Assembly: GCA_963930775.1 (NCBI GenBank)
Contig: OZ005694.1
Coordinates: 6,069,054-6,133,053, forward strand
Length of the DNA: 64,000 nucleotides
DNA from: Cliona cf. orientalis
Taxonomy: Eukaryota > Porifera > Demospongiae > Clionaida > Clionaidae
Direction: 5' to 3'
In this document: piece by piece, positions 12,856 to 25,300 of the stretch
Layout: every line of letters starts with the position of its first letter
Numbering within the stretch: the first letter of the stretch is position 1
Translations under genes and position numbers: made by a program
The notes under the pieces: generated by a model
The model's input: the letters and a program-made list of their open reading frames with translations, nothing else
Databases searched by the model: none
What the model was told of the DNA's origin: nothing

Positions 12856-13770
12856 GAAATTGAAAAACAAAGGGATGAAGTTGTAGACCACCTTCAGCAA
12901 GAGCAGCAGCAGCAACTCCAGCAGCAGTGTCAGAGATCCCAAGAGAGGGTAGAGTATGCTGAAGTGAGAGCTAGAGAGGCTGAGGCTCAGCTACATCAAG
13001 TCCAGTCACACTGGGTCATTCCAAGGAGTGAGATTGAGCTCACTGATAAGAACCTTGGCCAGGGAGCTTACGGAGAGGTTAAAGTAGCCAAGTTCAGGGG
13101 AACCCGTGTTGCTGCAAAATGCTACCACCAGATTCTTCTCTCTGAGCACAACCTTCGACTGTTTCGTCGTGAGATCAGCATGGCCGCTCGTCTTCGCCAC
13201 CCCAACCTGGTCCAGTTCATTGGAGCTTCAATAGAGGGAGAGCTGATTCTTGTGACAGAGCTGATGACGACAAGCCTAGGAGCTCTGATGCACCGTGGAC
13301 CACTCAGTGAAGCCAACATCACCTCCATCAGCCTGGACGTAGCTCGAGCCCTCAATTACCTCCACCTGATGCAGCCACACCCCATCATCCATCGAGACAT
13401 CTGCAGCAGTAATGTTCTCCTTGACCCACTCCCAGAGGACTGCTGGAAAGCCAAAGTCTCCGACTATGGCTCAGTCAATCTTCTCCAGCACCTGACCACA
13501 GCTCATCCTGGGAATCCCTTCTATGCAGCCCCTGAATCCAAGGACCCCGATCTACAGACAGCAAAGATGGACATCTACAGCTTTGGTGTTCTTCTAGCAG
13601 AGATGCTGACCAATGAGCTGCCAGAGAAGAAAGATCGTCATCGACAGATCCTCAAGATCTCTGTGGAACAACCAAACTTTGTTGAACTAGTTAGGCAGTG
13701 TCTTAGTGAGGAAGGAGACCATCGCCCCTCTGCTCAAGACATAATGACACAACTTAGTGATAATATGTGA
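12856..13770 (+). CDS. Kinase exon of copy B
   Basis: Intact last exon: a Gln-rich coiled coil, then a complete kinase domain with GQGAYGEV, VAAK lysine, HRD, DYG and APE. The catalytic loop reads HRDICSSN, where copies A, C, D and E have HRDICSGN. The start follows a TAAAG acceptor and is in phase 0 with exon 5. Although exons 1 and 5 of this copy are broken, the kinase exon is undamaged and nearly identical to that of D, so it has either decayed last or been overwritten by gene conversion. Confidence 0.75.
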   Translation, partial: EIEKQRDEVVDHLQQEQQQQLQQQCQRSQERVEYAEVRAREAEAQLHQVQSHWVIPRSEIELTDKNLGQGAYGEVKVAKFRGTRVAAKCYHQILLSEHNLRLFRREISMAARLRHPNLVQFIGASIEGELILVTELMTTSLGALMHRGPLSEANITSISLDVARALNYLHLMQPHPIIHRDICSSNVLLDPLPEDCWKAKVSDYGSVNLLQHLTTAHPGNPFYAAPESKDPDLQTAKMDIYSFGVLLAEMLTNELPEKKDRHRQILKISVEQPNFVELVRQCLSEEGDHRPSAQDIMTQLSDNM

Positions 13771-14768
13771 GTATCATGGTGACAAGGTACACATGTACAT
13801 GTTAATGTTTTCTGTAACCATTAATTATAAGACTTAGTGTTAGCAGCTAATACATTTTTTTAAACTGAAGAGTGCATTATTTTTTATGTTGTGGCTATAC
13901 ACAACTAGCTACCATAAGATTCTGCAGTGTTACCACCCTTAGAAGTATTATGCTTGAGTGAATCTTTGTTATCATGATTATCAGATATTAAAATTCCCTT
14001 TTCACATTATTTGGTCAAGACTTGTGGAGGGGTTATCACTATCTGGTCTGCTTTGGTCTACTTTGCTGAAAAAAAACAAACAAACAATGCCATGTCCGAT
14101 TTTGTGCACAATTTTCCTGTCCACACCTGTGAATTATAAATTAGCCTAATTAGCTATCTGCTTCCCTCCCTTTCTGCCAACTGAGTCAGAAAATCTTGCA
14201 TGCATCCTTCTTGAGTATACTATTATCAACTACCACATAGTCTCTCTCTTTATCATGTACGCTATGAACTTCAGGCCTAGGCAGGCAGGCATGCAGGTGT
14301 GGGTTTCCCATGGTCCATGGTACATCGAATCAAATCTCTGGTATTCATTCATGATAATTTACTCCCTCCTCGCCACAAAAGCATGTTATCACGAACCGCA
14401 GCTCTCCATTCCCCGAAAGAGAAGAATTGATATTAGAAGATGGGTTATCAGTGCCAGTATCAGTATTATCAATGTACTCCTGGTACGTATTCTCAATTAT
14501 GCAAGTGGAATAATTAATCCTTGGAACTATGGCTATAGATCTAGAACTACCAAGTCTCATTATCATCTTCAGAATGACGCCATTGACCCAATTCCAGGAG
14601 TGACAGTTCGAGAAGGAGGTCGTATGACTCATGTGTGGAGCCAAGAGGCACCAGTCCCTTCAATCTCCCCAGGAGTGGCCGAATGCATCATGACATTTTA
14701 ATAGTTGGGGGGGGGGGGGGGGGGGGTGTTCAAGCTATACATGTGGGTGTGGCACCTTGTGTCACCGC
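13771..14768. other. Intergenic B-C
   Basis: About 1 kb, nearly identical to 32629-33639 between D and E. It includes a stretch open in both strands (14255-14701) and a run of 20 G at 14707-14726 that ends 42 bases before the start codon of C. I see no gene. The promoter of C must lie here or in the preceding intron-like DNA. Confidence 0.55.
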
Positions 14769-16965
14769 ATGGCCATGCTGAGAGCTCTTGGTTTGAAGCG
14801 GCCGTATGAACCCAAGCCAAGGTTCGTCCACTATGCTGGTGCAGCTCGAGGAGAATTGTTTGTCTTTGCTGGTAGGACAGTAGACTTTGACAAGACCAAG
14901 GAAGAGTTGTCATCCACTATCCAAGTCTTCGATCAGTATCTTGAACAGTGGAGGCAGCCGCTACAGAACACAGGCTGTCCACCCAAAGGACTGTATGGCG
15001 GTGGCTGCTGTGTTTCTTTAAGTGGTGATCTGTACGTGTATGGGGGCCAAGATAGCTCCAATTTATATTGTGGTGGACTCTACAAGTTGTCCTCTGAGAA
15101 GTGGAGTCAGTTGTCGGGTGAAACAGATGTGAAATTCAATCATCTGAGTCCGATGAAGAAGTATCATTGTAGAATGGTCCGAGTCTTTCAACAAGAAGAA
15201 AGTAGCTGTCATTGGAGGCTATGGTCCACCACCTGCCTCACACCAGCCTGGAGCATCATTCATCAAGGATAAACGCTTCAGTCATGGACATGGATGGACA
15301 GATGAAATCCATATTTTTGATACTGATGAATGTGAGCTAAAGTAATCATAATAATATTATTATTATACAGTTACCGCCATAAGCTCCATGTATCCTCAGG
15401 TGTCTGGTCCTCCCCTGCCATCAGTGGTACTAGACCTCCTCCCTGTGCTGGCTTCACTCTCACTAGCATTGATGACTACAGGGCTCTCATGTTTGGAGGA
15501 AGAGAAGGGGTGCATTTAATCAGAACCTCTGAAGTCTACCTTATCGACTTCCAGGCATTGGTATAATACTAAGATAATACATTATTTTGTCTGTGCATGT
15601 GTGCATACCGTGGAGCGGGAGGTGACCAGAAGCCATTAATTTGACCTGAGCTAAAACTTACCTTTCTCAGCATCCCTGGACTTGGGGTGTTACAACAGAC
15701 AGCCCACTGACATGACTGGCTATGGCCCTAGCAGCGACTAAAGTGATCTCGAGCTGCTTCAAACGCCTGGCAAGGCAGAATTAGATTGAAGTGTACACTT
15801 ACACACGGTGGCCTGGAGAATTCAAAAGGGTGACATTATGGAGTCAATGTTGCCCACAGGCGCTTTCCAGCAGAAGGTGATTCTTTTCTAAGCGTCTTCT
15901 CTTGGGAGCCCTTGCGAGCGAAAATACAAGAATAACTAAGGCTACATCAATTTAATTTCATGTTTCTTGGATTTGCTGACTGTATTTTTGGAGATTTCCA
16001 AAAAATGTAATAGCCACAATCATGTGATCGATATCCTACTACCCACTGCAGCATTCATGAAGCTTTTTCAGTTAGACTATAATAGCAGTCCAAATCAGCA
16101 AAATAAACTGTTTCCCTCAGTCATGATCAGTGAAGGATCATCACATTTTACCTGAGTATCCTGTGTGTCCTGGTGCAGTGTTAATGACCATGTTCTCAGG
16201 CCCGTTCCATGTAATATTCAGATGGTTGGATGTTGGGAATAGGATGTGGATAGAATTATATGCTGTATTTTCAGCAAGCATGCAACATTGAAACCTGGAT
16301 ACAACTTCAAGGCTAGGCAGGGGGATAAGGCTAGTTTCATAATGGTGTCCAATCTCCTCTAATCACACTTACATGTTCTGTACAGATTATTACCAAACTG
16401 GATAGACAAGAGAGAGAGCCATGGCCAGTTGGAAGATCAGACCATGCTGCTTGCTGTCTTGGCTTTGGTAGCCAGCACCTTCACCTGCTAGTCACTGGTG
16501 GACGGGATAATAAAGACAAGACTCTAAGAGATGCCTGGTTATTTGATGTGACTAACAGAAGGTGGAAGGAGGTCAGTGGAGTGGGTTGTTGATATGACAT
16601 TGTGCCTTCCTGAAGGTATGCCATGTATACTACTAATGGTCGGACTATCCTGGATCCCCCCCCCCCCCCAGACCATATTATTATTCTTATCTTGTTATCT
16701 TGTGATAGATCGTCCCCCAAGATGACATTTTGTATTATATTGAGGGGCCTCCCTAATTCAAATTCCTCAAAACTGAAGAGGTCCTTACTTGGCTTTGCAA
16801 TCATTTTCAGATTAGGATTCAAGGAGATACTTATTATGAGATAATTTCTCATCCCCTGAAAGTGACGAGGATATAATTATAATAACAATTAAGGGGCTTA
16901 TTTGAGTCAAGCTGTGTAAGAGAGGGCAAATATTATATACATAGCAGCAAACTTTAAGGGAGTGG

Positions 16966-17267
16966 TAGTCTCGTCCCCAGACCCCGCCCCAAAAAGAAGG
17001 GGAAAGGGTCTGGGGACTGGCGAGCGTGTTCTTGGTTGTGCATCATCAGCAGTTTGTAAACCAATCAGATCACAGCTTTGGCACAGTCATATGACTCACT
17101 GCTCACAGGAATGTAACAGTAGAGCCTACTAACCAATCAGATTCGAGATTTGTTTGAGCGCCGGTGGTGTCAGTGCGCGCATCCAAAGCCGGCCAAACCC
17201 AGCAAACGCTCGCCAGTCCCCAGACCCTTTCCCCTTCTTTTTGTGGCGGGGTCTGGGGACGAGACTA
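16966..17267. mobile_element. 302-bp MITE with about 62-bp terminal inverted repeats
   Basis: Both ends start TAGTCTCGTCCCCAGACCC on their own strand. The arms match for about 62 bases with one or two differences. Direct repeats TAAGGGAGTGG (16955-16965 and 17268-17278) flank it. Copy E lacks it at the matching place (about 35740). Long arms plus an 11-bp target duplication fit a Mutator-like non-autonomous element. Confidence 0.75.
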
Positions 17268-18789
17268 TAAGGGAGTGGGGAATAAAAATTGGGACTTTTA
17301 AAGCCAATTGCCAAGGGGAGGGGGCAAATCAATCCAATTCTGGGGCGTGGGGGGAGGGGTGGGGGAGGGGGAGCAACCACCCTCTGGCCAATAAATCCTG
17401 ATACATGTAATTAATTTCTAGCTGATGCTATACAATCATGTATGTATAGCTGGGAAAATTAATAAGAACTGTTGTGTTATGTCACATTGTTATTTACTCC
17501 AGCTAACACTGCCTGATGATATTCCATCAACAAGAAGGGGCCACTCAGTGACAGCTATTTCTCTGGCACCAGGTTTCACTGAGGTCACTGTGTTTGGCGG
17601 TTCGAGTTCTCTTTACTCAGTGGGCTGTTTGGCAGCAACTACCATCATAACATTCGGTGAGTTGAATCCATGTCCTCATCGTATGGATGATTGGAGGTGG
17701 GTATTTGGGGTTTCATGAAGCCTCCCTATCAGCTGGATCTAGTATCTTAAAGGATCTGGTACTACCGGGTATCCCCAGGTAGAGTGCATGAACTACCAAT
17801 GATACTGTATCAATACACGTGTTCGCTAAGCAAGATATCAATTGACGAAGATTCTTTGTGGATAACTTAACTGTTTGGTTGACATCGTTCTCAGTTGCTA
17901 TCTGCATGAAACGAACAAAGATTCTTTGCGGACAACTTAACTGTTCGGCCATTAAATATTTACCAGACACTCTTGCATAATTCTTCATAGGAGAAGCTGG
18001 CATGCATATGCATGCGAGACTAATTCTTATGCTTCTTGGATGTACATGTACACATGTAGTGATTAGCTATTACTTCTATTCAGAATATTCCGAGAGCATA
18101 TGGCAATTGGTTGGTGTGGCTAAAACTGACCAGTTGGGGTCCAATGAGAGAATCCAGGAGAAGATTGATAAGATTAAGCAATTCGCCAGAGCAGTTCCAG
18201 CTGTGTCCAGTGGTGATGGAGCTGAAGTAGAAGGCCTAAGAGACGCCTTGAGGGCTGTACAGATGAGGGAGAGGGAGCTAAATCGAAGGATTGGGGTAAT
18301 AAAAATTTTGATACCTAGCTTTTAGCTAAAGCCCTAAATTGTAACTTCAATATCAGCAGCATGGGAAAATTTTTGAGTAAAAGGGTGCACTAGAGCGCAT
18401 AGCAAGAGAAGTTTTCAATTTAAAACCATTCCCAAATAATGCTGCCGATTTTGGTCAAGTTTCTCGGTTGCATCAATGCCGTTATTTGTGTGCACTGCAT
18501 GTGTGTATTATGAGATACATGTACATAATATTATTACGGTGGCTGAGAAGGACACTGCTGCAGCGACCCTCCAAGCCGCCGCGGCTCAGCTGCACCTGCC
18601 AATTTATTTGAAAAATTATTCTCTTAGACTAGTTTACGACTGGTTAACTATAACTTTACAATCCGAGACTTTCTTTATTTTTCTTATATTATTAGCTATA
18701 CCAGTAGCTACATATATAGTTATTAATAATCTTCTCTGGTGTAAGAGCCACCTATGAGAGTGTACGTGTACTAAACTTTTTCACTAAAG

Positions 18790-19713
18790 GAAATTGAGAA
18801 GGAAAGCGGTGAAGCTGTAGACCAGCTGAGTCGGCAAGTTCAGCGAGAACAGCAGCTGAGTCAGCAATTACGACAAGAGCATGAGCAGATCCAGCAGCAA
18901 CATGAGCAGGAGTGTCAGAGATCCCAAGAGAGGGTGGAGTATGCTGAAGTGAGAGCCAGAGAGGCTGAGGCTCAGCTACATCAAGTCCAGTCACACTGGG
19001 TCATTCCAAGGAGTGAGATTGAACTCACTGATAAGAAACTTGGCCAGGGAGCTTATGGAGAGGTTAAAGTAGCCAACTTCAGGGGAACCTGTGTCGCTGC
19101 AAAATGCTACCACCAGATTCTTCTCTCTGAGCACAATCTTCGACTGTTTCGTCGTGAGATCAGCATGGCCGCTCGTCTTCGCCACCCCAACCTGGTCCAG
19201 TTCATTGGAGCTTCAATAGAGGGAGAGCTGATTCTTGTGACAGAGCTGATGACAACAAGCCTAGGAGCTCTGATGCACCGTGGACCACTCAGTGAAGCCA
19301 ACATCACCTCCATCAGCCTGGACGTAGCTCGAGCCCTCAACTACCTCCACCTGATGCAGCCACACCCCATCATCCATCGAGACATCTGCAGCGGTAATGT
19401 TCTCCTTGACCCACTCCCAGAGGATTGCTGGAAAGCCAAAGTCTCCGACTATGGCTCAGTCAATCTTCTCCAGCACCTGACCACAGCTCATCCTGGGAAT
19501 CCCTTCTATGCAGTCCCTGAATCTGAGTATCCAAGGCTTCAGACGGCAAAGATGGACATCTACAGCTTTGGTGTTCTTCTAGCAGAGATGCTGACCAATG
19601 AGCTACCAGAGAAGAAAGATCGTCATCGACAGATCCTCAAGATCTCTGTGGAACAACCAAGCAGTGTCTTAGTGAGAAAGGAGACCATCGCCCCTCTGCT
19701 CAAGACACAATGA
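18790..19713 (+). CDS. Kinase exon of copy C, C-terminally truncated
   Basis: The longer C/E-type coiled coil (SGEAVDQLS then Gln-rich heptads) is followed by the kinase. Glycine loop, lysine, HRD and DYG are intact. The domain breaks after about EQPS because of the missing 19 bases, and it ends in a frameshifted tail. The loss removes the conserved Arg-containing last C-lobe helix, so I expect a poorly folded kinase if it is made at all. Confidence 0.7.
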   Translation, partial: EIEKESGEAVDQLSRQVQREQQLSQQLRQEHEQIQQQHEQECQRSQERVEYAEVRAREAEAQLHQVQSHWVIPRSEIELTDKKLGQGAYGEVKVANFRGTCVAAKCYHQILLSEHNLRLFRREISMAARLRHPNLVQFIGASIEGELILVTELMTTSLGALMHRGPLSEANITSISLDVARALNYLHLMQPHPIIHRDICSGNVLLDPLPEDCWKAKVSDYGSVNLLQHLTTAHPGNPFYAVPESEYPRLQTAKMDIYSFGVLLAEMLTNELPEKKDRHRQILKISVEQPSSVLVRKETIAPLLKTQ

Positions 19714-21320
19714 CACAACTTAGTTATACATGAGTACCACGGCGACAAGGTACACGTTACTTAATGTATAAATTATAGTTTTAGCCAACACCAATAAATT
19801 ATTATTATTTTAATTGTATACAATTACCCTTTTCTGAGAAATATTTGTCTGAGTAAAATAATTTTAATAATTATTTTCATTATCGTATCAGATAGTTGAA
19901 GTTACCTTTCTCTTCAGGATGGTTGGTATTGTGAGAGTAACTAGCTATCCACAAAATACTGTGGTCAGGATTTTACGAGTGGCTATGCTTAGTATTATTA
20001 CTTCATCTGGAATATTGAGTGAGTCGTGAATATATAATATTATGGTGACATGCATAATTATTTATGTAGTGAGCAGAGCAGGCCAATATAAGTAATATTA
20101 TTATGCTGATGTACACATCTCAGCATGGAATAAAACTGCATGCAGCGCAGGTTACGGAACTTCAGCTATCAGTTTTTACCCATAGACTCTCCCAATATGT
20201 CACACCTGCTTATAGGTTAATAAAGATTTATATAGTGAGTGGGTCTCTGGATCAGCAGAGATAGGTAATGAGGTCTTGGCCATACCCTGATTGTAGCTAT
20301 CTACATCCAACGCGTATTTACCTGCATCACAGGCGGGCGTTATCTAAAGTCAATCCGCTCACAGCAGTATTATTGTATTAATTAATGAGCTTCACAATTC
20401 CGGAAACATAATAGAAGAGCGTGGTGGTGGAATCATAGGGCAAATTTTTGATAGCCATAATATATTTCGTGATCGTGGCATTTATCGCAGCCGACCATTA
20501 CCAGTTCAGCCGCAAGTAATCTGAAAGTCCCTTAGTAAGGATAAGAGCAGGTGCAGTCACAAGGTTCTTTCAAGTGATGGTATATCCATGGCAGCCATCT
20601 AGATGTGAGGCATGATGTGAACACAAACTAATGGCACTTGGATGGGCTAAGAATGATACATTTTGCTTTAATAAGTAGGACAGCAAAAATGGAAATTCCT
20701 TCTTTTCAAAGTATAAATTCAACACAAAGCACGTATAAATTCACATGAAAATACATCAGGTAGCAGAGATAATTTATCAGATGATAGATCTTATAAGGTA
20801 CAGTTTAGTGACCCAACAATTGGACACTTACACATTTGTTAGTATGGATGACCCATAGCTTAGTAATACATGCTGATTCATAATAGAAGCATCCACTCTA
20901 AAATTTAATGTCAAACTTGCACCAATATGTATCTTTTGAGCTACAGAAACTACCTGTCAGTGAGCACAATAGGTATTGTATTTGTATAGTTTCAATTTTG
21001 GTTGGAAATGGCTACTATCAGCTAGTAGCTGTGCATGCTGCTGCACTGTCATGTGCAAAGGTCACAGCTATAGCGGTTACGCCCCGCCCAACTACTATTG
21101 AGCATGCGCAGATATGCGCTATGCCTAGATCATGCAACTCAGCTAGAGGGCAGCGGTCGCGGGTACGTTAAGATTATCGGCTTCATTTTGTTTATACTAG
21201 ACTGATCGGTGCTCTTCTATGGCTGTCACTGTTAGAGTTCAGCCCGATGTATGCAGCTGTTGGCCTTACCACATCATACAATGCATGCAGAGTATAATGG
21301 TTATCGTGATCAGAGATTAA

Positions 21321-21586
21321 GGCCAAGCAAAATTGATTATTAGTTTCTCATCCTATGTTCAGGAATTTCCCCAGGCGGGAGGGTGGCTTTTTATTTTATT
21401 TTTTAGTCATGAATATCATTAAATGTCATCATGAATTTCATTAAAAACATTGGCGCGTCTATGACGTAATGCCTCGTGCATTTTTAGTGATAGTTTTAAT
21501 GATATTCATGAATTAAAATGTGGTCAGGCGGAGGAAAAACTAGAGGCGGGCGGGGATGAGAAACTAATATTCAATTTTATTTGGCC
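21321..21586. mobile_element. PIF/Harbinger-like MITE
   Basis: 266 bp. The ends GGCCAAGCAAAATTGA and the inverse TCAATTTTATTTGGCC continue into TATTAGTTTCTCATCC for arms of about 33 bp. It is flanked by TAA (21318-21320 and 21587-21589). The paralogous site near 41580 has a single TAA and no insert. GGCC ends and a TAA target fit PIF/Harbinger. Confidence 0.8.
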
Positions 21587-22054
21587 TAAAGGTTCTATTG
21601 TAGTACACAATTTCATACTATTTTTATCAAGACTGGGAGGGCCTGCATAGGTGAACAAGTGTTTGTACCGTATTAATTAAAATTTTACAGCTAAATATCA
21701 ATCGATCACAACAGTTAATTAATAATTCTCCACTGTATAGCATACTTTAATCCCTCTGAATGTGGTCCCCTTCCTTCCTCCTTTAGCCAGGGTCCAGATG
21801 AGCCATTCAATGCTTCAGTAGCTACCTATCATAGGCTAGGTGTGCCAGGGGTTGATATGGCTTACTCCACTGCTGAGAATAATTTATCATTCAGATAGCT
21901 ATAGCTATGCGTAATACAATAACACATCATGCACAGGCGCTAGGCTGCTTTTGATACACTCTTTCAACTTGCAGGTAGCCTCCACTGTCAATTTCTAGTG
22001 CGCGTGCCCAATTGATCCACTTATACAAGTAAAAACGGTACAGGGTCGTTAATG

Positions 22055-22117
22055 CCATTCCATGTATTCCACCGTTCCACCATTCCACTATTCCATTCCA
22101 CCGTTCCACGTTCCATT
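22055..22117. repeat. TTCCA-rich simple repeat
   Basis: Irregular ATTCCA/GTTCCA units about 250 bases upstream of the start of copy D. Confidence 0.65.
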
Positions 22118-22348
22118 GAATCTAGACACCCATTTTATATGGACTTACCGGCACTATAACGCTTAAATTTCGGTGCTGGTACCGGCACTGTAGACACAGC
22201 GATTATAATACCGGTATGTAGACTACCTAGTGTATTCGGGGCTCGCTCAGGCTCGCCCCGAATAATTTTATGCGCATGCGCTATGTGTACGTATAATCTC
22301 ATTCACAATTTGCATGATATTGTGGGTGTGGCATTTTGGGTATTAGCC

Positions 22349-25300
22349 ATGCTAAGAGCTCGTAGTCTGAAGCGGCCCTATGAACCAAAGCCAAGGGTCC
22401 TTCACTGTGCTGGTGTAGTTCGAGGAGAGTTGCTTGTCTTTGCTGGTAGGACAGCAGACTTTGACAAGACCAGGGAAGAGTTGTCATCCACTATCCAAGT
22501 CTTTGATCAGTATCTAGAACAGTGGAGGCAGCTACAGACCACAGGCTGTCCACCCAAAGGACTGTATGCTGGTGGGTGCTGTGTTTCTCCAAGTGGTGAC
22601 CTTTACGTGTATGGAGGCCAAGATAGGTCCAACTATTGTGGTGGACTCTACAAGTCGTCTTCTGAGAAGTGGAGTCAGTTGTCAGATGAATCAGATGTGA
22701 ATGGTCCAATGAAGAAGAGTGGATGTAGAATGGTCTGTTTTAACAAGAAGAAATTAGCTGTCATTGGCGGCTATGGTCCACCACCTGCCTCACTCCAGCC
22801 TGGAGCATCATTCATCAAGAATGAACGTCACAGTCATGGAAATGGATGGACGGATGAAATCCATATTTTTGATACTGATGAATGTGAGCTAAAGTAGCCA
22901 TACACAGTCATCGTTATATATCATAAGTTCCATGTATCCTCAGGTGGCTGGTCCTCCCCTGCCATCAGTGGTACTAGACCTCCTCCCTGTGCTGGCTTCA
23001 CTCTCACCAGCATTGATGACTACAGGGCTCTCATGTTTGGAGGATCCGATGGGGAACATCAAAAGTCAACCTCTGAAGTCTACCTTATTGACTTCCAGGA
23101 ATTGGTACAATCAAATAATGCTTGTACACACTATAGCGAGAATTTTTACATAGTACACAAAAATTTTTGTGGCAGCGGTGGATAGATCCTCCTGCCCTGC
23201 CTCAAAAATTAAACCATGAGAATTTCACATAATAATTATGTTAGCTGACAGTGGATGTGATCACCCACTGATATGATCTCACTGGAGCATAGGCAATAAA
23301 TTAGCATAAAAATTTCTTTTGAATGGGTGCATGGGAAACAACTGTGAAAAATTGATTTCTTTTCCACCATAATAACAATTGTTTATGCATACCAGATATT
23401 TCTTACTGTGTCATTTTGTCTGATGATATGTGAACATACGATGTCATCCTTGTCGTTTGGCCCTTTCCCAGATTTTAAATCTTGCATGGATGATGTTGAA
23501 ATGATGGAAATAGGATGTGTGAGTAGTATCATACCCACTCTTATGCTTGCTTTACAGCGAGCAACATGAAAATCTAAAAACGTGACCTAGTATCATACGG
23601 TATCAAATCTGCTCCAATCATGCTTACTTGTTTTACCATACAGATTATTATCAAACCGGAGAGACAAGAGAGAGAGCCGTGGCCAGTTGGAAGAACAAGC
23701 CATGCTGCTTGCTGCCTTGGCTTTGGTAGCCAGCACCCTCACCTGCTAGTCACTGGTGGAGTGGATAATGATGGCAAGACCCTGAGAGATGCCTGGTTAT
23801 TTGATGTGACCAACAGAAGGTGGAAGGAGGTCAGTCTTATGTATATACACATAATTGAGTAATTTACAACTAGTATATATAGCTATATAGGTGAATGTGA
23901 TTAAAAGCCAATTATCGATCCAGGAATAAAAACATGAACATGCACAAGTGAACAAATAGGCAATAGTATTATTAGCTGAACTCTGGCCTATTAAGCCTAA
24001 AATATAATGGTGTTTATAAAAATTATTGTTATTTACATGTGTACTACAGCTAACACTGCCTAATGATATTCCATCAACAAGAAGGAGACACTCAGTGACA
24101 GCTATTTCTCTGGCACCAGGTCTCACCGAGGTCACTATGTTTGGAGGTTCAACTTCTGATGATAGAATAGCATTAACTACTGTCATGACGTTTGGTGAGT
24201 TGAATCCATGCCCTCTTCGTGTGTACAAAGAGAGTGTGAATTGTACATAATAATGATCTTATGATTAAAGCTCAATTATAATACTGGTACATAGACAGTA
24301 TAATTATTATTATATATCCCCATTACACTCGATCAAACACATCGTGACATATTATAATAATAATTATTATTGTTATAGTAATTAGCTTTTAATTCTATTC
24401 AGAATATTCAGAGAGTACATGGCATTTGATGGGTGTGGCTAAAACTGACCAGTTGGGGTCCAAAGAGAGAATCCAGGAGAAGATTGGAAAGATTAAGCAA
24501 TTTGCCAGAGCAGCTTCAGCAGTGTCCAGTGGTGATGGAGCTGAAGTAGAAGGCTTGAGGGATGCCTTGAGGGCTGTACAGATGAGAGAGAGGGAGCTAC
24601 AGCAACAGCTGGAAGATGCTAACATGAGAGTGGAGCAAGAGAGGGAAAGATATAAGGTAACAGCTAAAAATTTAATTAACTATTATGTTACTGTTTGTGT
24701 GACAAGTAAGTAACTTTGAGAGGTAATAAGCTAGATGAAGTTTTAAGTTTCATGTTTGTATGCATGTACATAGTTGCCCAACCTTGTAAGAAATGGATGT
24801 GGGACAGATGAGCTAATGCGTGCAAAGCGCGCGCGAAATTTTGCGGCCACGCCCATTTTTTTGCATTGCCACACCCACTATTTCGGCAACGTCCACAACT
24901 ATGCACAAAACTCACCTACCACACCCACTAAATCTCAAGATATACGGACAAAAACAGGGGAGTACACTAAGGTTAAGCTTGTGCCACACCCCTTTTGTGC
25001 ATTATACGTAGTGACGTACTACGATGTCAGCAGAGGAGAAATTCAGGACAGGGGCGGGACATATCTAATATTTTCGGGACAGTTAGCAACTATGCATGTA
25101 TGGGGCTTATGTGTCAATACAGCACTCTACAAGTATGCACCCATATTAGTATGTGTGTACATGACATTGTATGTGTGCGTGGGGGGAGGGGTATGTACAG
25201 ATCTAGACCTTATGATGAAGTTTTTGTATGGCCAGTCAAAATGTCTGATCAAAGTGAAATTTGACCGAACATTTACATCAAATGCCCGGACACCAATGTA

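Larger units (their letters stand above)
5399..13770 (+). pseudogene. Kelch-coiled coil-kinase gene, copy B (broken)
   Basis: Six exons can be placed by homology to D: 5399-5931, 5988-6148, 6613-6798, 7444-7597, 10393-10628 and 12856-13770. Exon 1 is broken three times. One base is lost near 5428. TAGC is inserted at 5557, giving an in-frame TAG. One base is lost near 5634. Exon 5 lacks three codons at its start relative to A and has a CAG-to-TAG stop at 10578-10580 in the coiled coil. Exons 2, 3, 4 and 6 are open with normal splice sites. Introns 4 and 5 are swollen to 2.8 and 2.2 kb by repeats. I infer a decaying copy, although a shorter transcript giving only the kinase exon is possible. 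Confidence 0.7.
14769..19713 (+). pseudogene. Kelch-coiled coil-kinase gene, copy C (broken)
   Basis: Exons 14769-15331, 15400-15560, 16386-16571, 17503-17656, 18084-18295 and 18790-19713. The start is the first of two ATGs in MAMLRAL. Exon 1 carries a 4-base insertion (CGAG) at about 15180-15183 that throws the third kelch motif out of frame. The equivalent exon in E is open. Exon 6 lacks about 19 bases near 19660, so the last helices of the kinase C-lobe are replaced by a short unrelated tail ending at 19713. The APE motif is also altered to VPE. Splice sites look normal. Between exons 5 and 6 an Ala/Gln-rich stretch (18541-18600, also in E at about 36977) might be a fossil coiled-coil exon but lacks clear splice sites. 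Confidence 0.7.
5327..21722 (+). repeat. Tandem segmental block 1 (genes B and C)
   Basis: Collinear with block 2 (22262-41706). The stretch 12389-19713 matches 31229-38201 almost base for base, introns included. The 5' part (B exons 1-5) is more diverged from D than the rest. The size difference is explained by identified insertions in each block. Confidence 0.8.
19714..22348. other. Intergenic C-D
   Basis: About 2.6 kb. Positions 19714-20553 and 20905-21722 match 38202-40155 and 40893-41706. It holds the Harbinger-like element at 21321-21586 and a TTCCA-rich tract at 22055-22117. Otherwise I see no gene. The tandem-block boundary lies between 21722 and 22262. Confidence 0.55.

Noticed and set aside
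14255-14701. 148-residue plus-strand and 99-residue minus-strand open frames upstream of C, repeated at 33157-33564
   Set aside because: Both strands are open, the two copies are too similar to test coding, and the diverged relative at 4930-5200 does not keep the frame.
18541-18600. Ala/Gln-rich coiled-coil exon between exons 5 and 6 of C (and E)
   Set aside because: No good acceptor or donor borders it, and the direct join of exons 5 and 6 is already in phase. At most a fossil.
21927-22109. Trp-rich minus-strand frame (VEWWNGG type)
   Set aside because: It is the translation of the TTCCA simple repeat.
22283-22348. Upstream ATG for copy D adding 22 residues
   Set aside because: The corresponding sequence before C and E differs and lacks this extension, while the MLRA start is common to all copies.
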